DNA of 15,694 nt, taken from NCBI GenBank assembly GCA_016927965.1, contig JAFGLP010000095.1:1-15694 (forward strand), in the 5' to 3' direction. The translations under genes and the position numbers were made by a program. Positions 8,087 through 13,070 of this stretch are shown piece after piece. Source of the stretch: Dehalococcoidia bacterium (lineage in GTDB: Bacteria; Chloroflexota; Dehalococcoidia; GIF9; UBA5629). Numbering within the stretch: the first letter of the stretch is position 1; every line of letters starts with the position of its first letter. The notes beneath the pieces were generated by a model. It did not search any database and had not been told where the DNA came from. It was given only the letters and a program-made list of their open reading frames with translations.

Positions 8087-9586
8087 TTATCTCCTTTCCG
8101 ATGTATATATATCTTCGGCCTGCTCGATGGCTTTGAGCAGCGCCCGGGCTTTGTTCAAACACTCCTGGTACTCACGTTCGGGTACGCTGTCGTAGACTAC
8201 GCCGCAGCCTGCCTGAACGTAGGCCGTATCGTCCTTGACCACCATTGTCCTGATGGCTATGGCCATATCCATATTGCCGTTGTGTGAAAAATAGCCGGCG
8301 GCGCCGGCGTAGACCCCGCGCTGCTCGGGTTCGAGCTCGGCAATGATCTGCATGGCGCGGATCTTGGGCGCACCCGAAACGGTGCCAGCCGGGAAACAGG
8401 CCTGCAAAGCATCGAAGGAAGTGCAGTCCGGTTTGAGCTTGCCCTGCACGTGGGTAACCATGTGCATGACATGTGAATAGCGCTCTATTTCCATCAGGTC
8501 GCTGACCTCCACGGAGCCGGGCTCGCTGATGCGTCCGATATCGTTCCTGCCCAGGTCCACCAGCATAATATGCTCGGCACGTTCTTTTTCATCCAGTAGC
8601 AGCTCACGGCCCAGAGCCTCATCCTCTATCTCATCAGTGCCGCGGGGACGTGTGCCTGCCAGGGGACGTGTCATTACAGCGTCTCCATCCACTCTGACCA
8701 GTATCTCGGGCGATGCGCCGAGGACATGGAAATCGCCCAGGTGGAGGAAGAACATATAAGGCGATGGATTGATGGTCCGCAGGGCACGGTAGATATCAAA
8801 AGGAGCCGCTGCAGTGTTTACAGACAGGCGCTGGGAGAGCACTACCTGGATAGCTTCCCCTGCGGTTATGTACTCCTTGGCTCTGGTTACACATTTCTCG
8901 AAATCGGCTTGCGAGAAGTTCGAATTTATCTCCGGGGTTTTTAGTGGGGCCGGGTGTTCCACTGCGAGGGGGAGTGGCCCCTTTATCCTTTCCTCGATCT
9001 CGTCTATTTTACGGGCGGCCTTGCGGTAAGCCTTTTCAACGTCGTCTTCTATATGGGCATGGCTGAGGATGATGATCTTATGTGTAACGTGGTCGAAAAT
9101 CAGCATGGTATTGGACAGCATGAAGACAGCTTCAGGCAGTCCCAGAGAGTCCTTAGAGGGTGACGGCAGGTCCTCGAAACGTTCGGCTGTCTCATATGCC
9201 AGGTAGCCGACGGCCCCGCCGCTCAGCGGGGGAAGCCCGAAAGCGGGCACCTGCTGGTATTTGCGCAGTTCGGCTTTTACTTTATTCAGGGAGCCGGTCT
9301 TATTGTCTTTCCTGCTGATGATTATCTTATCCGGTTCCGTACCGATGAAGCTGTAGCGGGCTGTCCGCTGCCTGCCTTCCACGCTTTCCAGCAGGAAGGA
9401 ATAGCTGCCGCGGCTTACCTTGAGGAATGCCGAAACCGGCGTTTCCAGGTCTGCCACGATCTCACGCCAGATGGGGACCAGGTTGCCTTCAGCGGCCAGT
9501 CTTCTCACCTCGTCTAAAGACGGTGTGTACCGCCTGGTATTTCCCGGGGAAACCGCCGTGGTCCCGTTTTGTTTATTTTTACTCAT
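8087..9586 (-). CDS. trpE: Anthranilate synthase component I
   Basis: The product is 499 residues. It converts chorismate plus ammonia (from TrpG) to anthranilate and is the committed step of the pathway. The chorismate-binding half shows NPSPYMFF, RPLAGTRPRG, LVDLGRNDIGRI and GAPKIRAM. LLES at residues 65-68 matches the motif that binds tryptophan in feedback-sensitive enzymes, so allosteric inhibition is expected. The ATG at 9586 is chosen because AGGAGG stands 7 bases upstream. A longer in-frame version starting at 9637 would begin inside the attenuator terminator and has no ribosome site. The gene is the first structural gene of the operon, and its expression depends on read-through of the leader attenuator just upstream. 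Confidence 0.97.
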   Translation of the reverse strand: MSKNKQNGTTAVSPGNTRRYTPSLDEVRRLAAEGNLVPIWREIVADLETPVSAFLKVSRGSYSFLLESVEGRQRTARYSFIGTEPDKIIISRKDNKTGSLNKVKAELRKYQQVPAFGLPPLSGGAVGYLAYETAERFEDLPSPSKDSLGLPEAVFMLSNTMLIFDHVTHKIIILSHAHIEDDVEKAYRKAARKIDEIEERIKGPLPLAVEHPAPLKTPEINSNFSQADFEKCVTRAKEYITAGEAIQVVLSQRLSVNTAAAPFDIYRALRTINPSPYMFFLHLGDFHVLGASPEILVRVDGDAVMTRPLAGTRPRGTDEIEDEALGRELLLDEKERAEHIMLVDLGRNDIGRISEPGSVEVSDLMEIERYSHVMHMVTHVQGKLKPDCTSFDALQACFPAGTVSGAPKIRAMQIIAELEPEQRGVYAGAAGYFSHNGNMDMAIAIRTMVVKDDTAYVQAGCGVVYDSVPEREYQECLNKARALLKAIEQAEDIYTSERR

Positions 9587-9615
9587 ATGAGTTCCTCCTG
9601 CTGATTCGATGGGGA

Positions 9616-9648
9616 ATAAAAAAACCCTCCTGGACATCCAGGAGGGTT
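9616..9648 (-). terminator. trp attenuator: intrinsic terminator upstream of trpE
   Basis: On the transcribed (minus) strand the arms AACCCTCCTGG (9648-9638) and CCAGGAGGGTT (9633-9623) form a perfect 11-pair stem with a 4-base loop. It runs into seven consecutive Ts (9624-9618). It lies about 30 bases before the trpE ATG and after a Trp-rich leader peptide, so it is a regulated terminator. Its 5' arm can pair instead with an upstream copy of the 3' arm. Confidence 0.93.
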
Positions 9649-9723
9649 AATATGTTTGCGCAACTGTTAGCTGATCAGCTTATGGTTTCAGGCCATGTCC
9701 TCCTGGACATGCAAAAGCATGCC
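9634..9723 (-). promoter_or_regulatory. trp leader alternative RNA structures (anti-terminator and competing hairpins)
   Basis: Segment 2, ATGTCCAGGAGG (9710-9699), is an exact copy of a 12-base stretch in the terminator hairpin. It can pair along 12 positions (10 Watson-Crick, 2 G-U) with segment 3, CCTCCTGGATGT (9645-9634), which would destroy the terminator. Two hairpins compete for segment 2: GGCATGC (9723-9717) with GCATGTC (9712-9706), and the local CATGTCC-AGGA-GGACATG (9711-9694). A ribosome stalled at the Trp codons (9735-9727) would cover the first competitor and free segment 2. A ribosome reaching the leader stop (9690-9688) would cover segment 2 and let the terminator form. This is the classic ribosome-mediated attenuation logic. 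Pairings were worked out by hand without energies. Confidence 0.85.
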
Positions 9724-9783
9724 GCGCCACCACCAGTTGCTGCTGGTGCGGTTGGGAGTAACAAAGGTAAATGCCTTAACCAT
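9688..9783 (-). CDS. trpL: trp operon leader peptide with three tandem Trp codons
   Basis: The gene has 31 codons and a TGA stop. It encodes a peptide whose core is SSNWWWRGM, with Trp at residues 17-19 encoded by TGG-TGG-TGG (9735-9727). A run of three Trp codons in a peptide this short, placed between a good promoter and a switchable terminator before trpE, is the defining mark of an attenuation leader peptide. The tail after the Trp run (12 residues, to the stop at 9690-9688) is translated through the anti-terminator segment. No Shine-Dalgarno sequence precedes the ATG; the bases upstream are TCTCTCAA, and the promoter spacing predicts a 5' end about 0-3 bases before the ATG. Leaderless translation is therefore likely. 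A leaderless trpL is known in Sinorhizobium meliloti. Confidence 0.9.
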   Translation of the reverse strand: MVKAFTFVTPNRTSSNWWWRGMLLHVQEDMA

Positions 9784-9792
9784 TTGAGAGAG

Positions 9793-9822
9793 ATGATAAC
9801 ACGGGCCGGAAAAGAGTGTCAA
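9793..9822 (-). promoter_or_regulatory. Sigma-70 promoter of the trp operon
   Basis: A perfect -35 TTGACA (9822-9817) and a -10 TATCAT (9798-9793, 5/6 consensus) are separated by 18 bases; read as TTATCA the spacer is 17. Usual spacing from the -10 element puts transcription start near 9786-9783, at or just before the leader-peptide ATG. AT-rich sequence borders the -35 element upstream. A perfect GGCCGGCC palindrome (9832-9839) lies 9 bases upstream of the -35. I see no convincing TrpR-type operator. Confidence 0.8.
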
Positions 9823-9932
9823 TTTTAAGCAGGCCGGCCGGGGGATTATTCCACTTCATTGAATTCGGGCAGGTGTTTGATGGTGCCGCTGTGGCCTGCC
9901 AGCACACCGGCTCGCAACTCCTGATTTCTTCA

Positions 9933-11060
9933 TCACTGTGCGACGGGTTTGAAATATTCCGGTGCATATCCGAGGACGTATATGGTAACCGTCTTTATGC
10001 TGGTCCAGTATTCGTTGATGGCATAAAGAGTATAGGAGGTGGCTCCGGCAGGAGAGACTACCTGGCTGCCTTTAGCTTCTACTGCAACGCCGTTGAGCGT
10101 CACCTCGTCTGCCTGGTCTACTTCCCAGGTCAGGGTTGCCGTATTTCCCTGGATGATGGTATACGGTTCTGCGGAAAACCATTTTATAATAGGTAAAACA
10201 GTTGCTGCCATCACGGTCATATTGTCGAAGATTATGGGGATATCGGGTTTGGGTATGATGGCTTTCCTTAATACAGTGACATCAACCGCCGCTGACGATT
10301 CCCCCACCCTGTTGGTGGCCGTAATCGTATAGCTGGTGGTGGTTACCGTTATAGGCGTCTCAGCAAGCGCGTTCAGTTGCCCTGATGTAAGTGCATAGGC
10401 AGGTGTAAGGATTAGCTTCCCTTTAGGGGTCAACCTGGAAGAGATCTCCGTTGTAACATCGGCGGCTGTCTGCTCCAGCGTAACATAATCGGCAGCGTAA
10501 ACGTTCCAGGATAGGGTACAGGTATCATTTTCACTGATAATCCGCGGGTTCAATTTATAACTGAGCACTACCGGCAGCAGGTAGGAATAGGGTTTCTCTA
10601 TCATCACCGTGGCGACGGCTGTGACGGCCCCTTTGGCATTGGAAGCGGTGACCTTGTATTGCGTCGATGTCGATGGCTGTATCATCCTGGTGCCGATGGG
10701 ACTTACACTTCCTAAATCGGGACTGATGGAAATTGCCGTAGCGTCAGAAATGTCCCATTTTAAGTTAGACAGACCCTTGGGAGAAATGATGGCCGGGTCA
10801 GCCATAAATGAATTTATGATGGGCAGACCGGCTATGGGGTTGGCGGTTGGGGCGGCGGTGGTTGCCGGTTGGGTGGTACTTTTGCCTGTAACTGTGCTGG
10901 TAGAGGGAGCCGTTTCTGAAGCGGCTGTATTGTCTGTTTGTTCACTGCTGGTGCTGGTGGAAGGCGTGCAGGCCAGGCATAACAAAATGACCGTAATACA
11001 GCTCACGATAGATAAAGCGATTTTATACAAAGCTGTTCTCTTTAATTTTTCCCGTATCAC
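9933..11060 (-). CDS. Secreted putative lipoprotein with three Ig-like repeats
   Basis: The product is 375 residues. A basic N-terminus and hydrophobic segment (residues 12-30) lead to a Cys at 31 in LLCLAC. This resembles a lipoprotein signal, although the -3 residue is Cys rather than Leu. Residues 32-75 are a Thr/Ser/Ala-rich linker. Three immunoglobulin-like beta repeats follow at about 79-153, 162-264 and 289-363. Each has the pattern hydrophobic-x-P-x-I-I, then L-x-W-x-V/I, A-x-x-V/I, and Y-x-(V/I/L)-x-A-x-N near its end. The likely place is the outer face of the cell envelope, as an adhesion or scaffold protein; no enzyme domain is visible. The GTG at 11060 is the first possible start after an in-frame stop and lacks a clear ribosome site, so the true start is uncertain (a TTG at 11030 is an alternative). 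It reads toward the trp promoter. Confidence 0.75.
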   Translation of the reverse strand: MIREKLKRTALYKIALSIVSCITVILLCLACTPSTSTSSEQTDNTAASETAPSTSTVTGKSTTQPATTAAPTANPIAGLPIINSFMADPAIISPKGLSNLKWDISDATAISISPDLGSVSPIGTRMIQPSTSTQYKVTASNAKGAVTAVATVMIEKPYSYLLPVVLSYKLNPRIISENDTCTLSWNVYAADYVTLEQTAADVTTEISSRLTPKGKLILTPAYALTSGQLNALAETPITVTTTSYTITATNRVGESSAAVDVTVLRKAIIPKPDIPIIFDNMTVMAATVLPIIKWFSAEPYTIIQGNTATLTWEVDQADEVTLNGVAVEAKGSQVVSPAGATSYTLYAINEYWTSIKTVTIYVLGYAPEYFKPVAQ

Positions 11061-11081
11061 TAAATGTATGTTGCAGTTTTT

Positions 11082-11090
11082 ATTATATCA
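11082..11090 (-). promoter_or_regulatory. Extended -10 promoter for the lipoprotein gene
   Basis: TGATATAAT on the minus strand is a perfect TATAAT with the TGn extension that can replace a -35 element; no good -35 is visible. It lies 21 bases before the GTG start, which leaves a very short 5' untranslated region of about 14 bases. Confidence 0.55.
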
Positions 11091-11222
11091 GTTGCCTGCA
11101 AGTGTATTTGTTAAGAGTTGATACAGATGGCGCTCATTACTTCATGTACGGCATGTCTCAGTAGGCTGTTAAGAAGTCCGGATTTTTGCTAATGTATAGG
11201 CAATCTTTAAGAGGAGGCTGAG

Positions 11223-11711
11223 ATGGAAATCGGCGATAACTGGACAACCATCCGCAAGGTATTTGACGAAGCTTATAAAAGCTGTTTTCACTTTGCTGTA
11301 GCCAGTGTGAACAGCGACGGTTCACCTCACATAACTCCTATCGGAGGGCTGTTCTTACGGGATGACCACAGCGGTTTCTATTTCGAGGAGTTTCCCAGCC
11401 GTCTCCCGGAGAACCTGAATCATAATAAACGTGTCTGCATACTAGCTGTCAACGCTGACAAAATGTTCTGGGGAAAATCGCTGATGGATGGTAAGTTTTC
11501 ATCACCTCCGGGAGTCAGGCTGACCGGGATAGTTGGTGACCTGAGCGAGGCATCGACGGAGGAAAGCGCTTTATGGCAGAAGAAGGTTGGCTTTGCCCGT
11601 GCCATGAAAGGTTACAAAATTATATGGCAGGATATGCGCCATGTCAGGGACATTAAGTTCGATTCATTTGAACCTGTCCACCTTGTCGAGATGACAGACG
11701 GCCTTGTGTAA
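11223..11711 (+). CDS. PPOX-type split beta-barrel flavin-binding protein
   Basis: The product is 162 residues and resembles the pyridoxamine 5'-phosphate oxidase-related FMN-binding family. The core FAVASVNSDGSPHITPIGGLFL is the usual first pair of barrel strands (aVATv-x-xDGxPhvtPv). GFYFEEFPSRLPENLNHNKRVCILAV is the next part, including the helix and strand that contact the cofactor in the family. VRLTGIVGDL is a later barrel strand. Family members bind FMN, F420 or haem and often reduce small molecules; the actual cofactor cannot be read here. AGGAGG stands 5 bases before the ATG. The gene is divergent from the lipoprotein gene and upstream of the two ATC-hydrolase-like genes on the same strand, with which it may share a transcript. 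Confidence 0.75.
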   Translation: MEIGDNWTTIRKVFDEAYKSCFHFAVASVNSDGSPHITPIGGLFLRDDHSGFYFEEFPSRLPENLNHNKRVCILAVNADKMFWGKSLMDGKFSSPPGVRLTGIVGDLSEASTEESALWQKKVGFARAMKGYKIIWQDMRHVRDIKFDSFEPVHLVEMTDGLV

Positions 11712-11789
11712 GGTGTTGACCGAAAACGTCCCGGTGGTGGCAATAGAATAATATAATATGATATGAAACAACTGCTATAGGAGGATAAA

Positions 11790-12308
11790 ATGGCTGAAGT
11801 TCCGGATTATGAGAAATACCCGGTGAGTGAAGCGGAGATGGGCAAGCGTTACAAGAACTGGACCGAGTCACTGGCAATGCAGATGCTGATGCTTTACAAG
11901 GTTGGTAAGGAAGCCGGCGGCGAAAAATTTGTTGAATTGCTCAAGCAGGAGTACCGCAAGCAGGGCAAGCGGGCGGCTAAAGCATACATGGCCGCCACCG
12001 GCACTACCAAGGAAGATTTCAATGATTGCATGAACCTGAATAAAATCCAGGACCTGATGGATGATACTTATGCCAATTTCTGGAACGGCTATATCGAACA
12101 TTCGCCCAAAGCTTTCGAAAAAGAGGTCTACACCTGCCCGGCAGCGAGAAGCTGGTCAAGAGAGCCGGACCTGTGTGCCTTCTGCATAAGCGAGCTGTGC
12201 GCCGGCATGGTCGAAGAGATCAATCCCAAATTCAAATTCAAGGGCTTCAGCAAGCTGATGCCCAAAGGTGAGAAGACCTGCCGTTTCCGCGTGGAAATGG
12301 AAGATTAG
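11790..12308 (+). CDS. ATC-hydrolase-like protein, copy 1
   Basis: The product is 172 residues, all helical in appearance at the N-terminus. The C-terminal half resembles the L-2-amino-thiazoline-4-carboxylic acid hydrolase family (PF14196-type): TCP (C116), LCAFC (C129, C132) and a final G-x-x-x-CRFRVEM (C164). Conserved cysteines at 80, 116, 129, 132 and 164 are shared with the next gene; this copy has one extra, C137. The Cys set could bind a metal or form the active site; the sequence does not decide. Few proteins of this broad family have known activities, so the name is a family label. AGGAGG lies 5 bases before the ATG. A TATAAT at 11752-11757 could belong to its own promoter, but no correctly spaced -35 is seen. 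Confidence 0.65.
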   Translation: MAEVPDYEKYPVSEAEMGKRYKNWTESLAMQMLMLYKVGKEAGGEKFVELLKQEYRKQGKRAAKAYMAATGTTKEDFNDCMNLNKIQDLMDDTYANFWNGYIEHSPKAFEKEVYTCPAARSWSREPDLCAFCISELCAGMVEEINPKFKFKGFSKLMPKGEKTCRFRVEMED

Positions 12309-12344
12309 TCACGGCACATGAAAACAGCGGCGTAATTTGAACGG

Positions 12345-12369
12345 ACCGGCTATCATTGAGGGATAGCGG
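12345..12369. repeat. Imperfect inverted repeat between the two paralogues
   Basis: GCTATC (12349-12354) and GATAGC (12362-12367) form a 6-base perfect inverted repeat around a 7-base loop, extended by CCG/CGG with one bulged base. It lies about 40 bases after the first paralogue. No U-tract follows, so it may limit read-through weakly or stabilise an mRNA end. Confidence 0.3.
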
Positions 12370-12456
12370 AATATATCGTGTGCATATAACTGATACCAGT
12401 TAAGCGGAGCATGTTGAAATCCCTCGTGATAAGTAAATCAGATTAAGGGAGGCAAA

Positions 12457-12975
12457 ATGTCGGAAAAGCATGAGACGGAGAATTACGGCTACAGTGAAGT
12501 GGAGATGGGGAAGCGGTATAAGAACTGGACGGAAGGCCTGGCGCGTCAGATGGTGCTGCTCTACCGGATAGGTAAGGAAGTGGGTGGGGAGAAGTTCGTC
12601 AACAGGCTGAAGGAAGCGTACGCCAAAGACGGACAGAAAGGCGCCAAAATGTGGATGACTCTGACAGGCACCGGGCCGGATGATTATAAGGACTGTATGA
12701 AGCTACCGAAAATCCAGGATATGATAGACGACGGCTTCGCCAATGTCTGGGACGGCTATATAGAGAATTCGCCCCAAGCGTTTGAAAAAGAGCTGAAGAC
12801 CTGTCCGGTGGCCAAAGTATGGTCTAAAGAGCCTGACCTGTGCGCCATTTGTGTGAACGAATCGGCCGTGTCCATGTACACGGCGCTGAATCCGAAGTTT
12901 AAATTCAAGGGATTCAGCAAGCTGCTTACACGCGGGGACGACAGCTGCCGCTTTCGTGTGGAGATGGAGGAGTAG
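12457..12975 (+). CDS. ATC-hydrolase-like protein, copy 2
   Basis: The product is 172 residues, exactly the length of the preceding gene. It aligns without a gap, and a hand count gives 104 identical positions of 172 (about 60%). Strongly conserved blocks include EMGKRYKNWTE (16-26), GGEKFV, GYIE-x-SP-x-AFEKE, EPDLCA and NPKFKFKGFSKL. Cysteines 80, 116, 129, 132 and 164 are kept; C137 of copy 1 is Ser-region sequence here. The pair clearly arose by tandem duplication followed by substantial divergence. GGGAGG is 4 bases before the ATG. Function is unknown beyond the ATC-hydrolase-like family label. Confidence 0.65.
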   Translation: MSEKHETENYGYSEVEMGKRYKNWTEGLARQMVLLYRIGKEVGGEKFVNRLKEAYAKDGQKGAKMWMTLTGTGPDDYKDCMKLPKIQDMIDDGFANVWDGYIENSPQAFEKELKTCPVAKVWSKEPDLCAICVNESAVSMYTALNPKFKFKGFSKLLTRGDDSCRFRVEMEE

Positions 12976-12999
12976 CTGATAGCTGCGGTGGTATGATAG

Positions 13000-13018
13000 C
13001 AGGCGGCCTGGCCGCCTG
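13000..13018. repeat. GC-rich perfect hairpin upstream of the Lon-related protease gene
   Basis: CAGGCGGC (13000-13007) and GCCGCCTG (13011-13018) are perfectly complementary around CTG. The hairpin begins 25 bases after the second paralogue. No T-run follows, so it is not a standard intrinsic terminator, though it could mark a transcript end. Confidence 0.45.
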
Positions 13019-13025
13019 GTCCGGA

Positions 13026-13034
13026 TGATATAAC
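13026..13034 (+). promoter_or_regulatory. Possible extended -10 promoter for the protease gene
   Basis: TGATATAAC (TGn plus 5/6 TATAAT) lies about 37 bases before the preferred ATG and just after the hairpin at 13000-13018. No -35 match is seen at 16-18 bases. The same TGATATAA core precedes the lipoprotein gene. Confidence 0.4.
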
Positions 13035-13070
13035 AAGAAAAATCTGCACAATATGAGTATGGAGGACATG

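Noticed and set aside
9616..9783. T-box riboswitch or TRAP-binding leader upstream of trpE
   Set aside because: No AGGGTGG-type T-box core is present near the terminator and no series of GAG/TAG triplets is seen. The tandem Trp codons explain the leader better.
9427..9828. 133-codon plus-strand open frame across the trp leader and trpE start
   Set aside because: It runs antisense through the terminator and promoter, and its peptide has no plausible domain.
9776..9967. 63-codon minus-strand open frame between the lipoprotein gene and trpL
   Set aside because: It overlaps the lipoprotein end and the trp promoter in a different frame, and has no family likeness or ribosome site.
11716..11749. 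TTGACC and TAGAAT as a promoter for the first ATC-hydrolase-like gene
   Set aside because: The spacer would be 22 bases, too long for a sigma-70 promoter; the nearby TATAAT has no matching -35.
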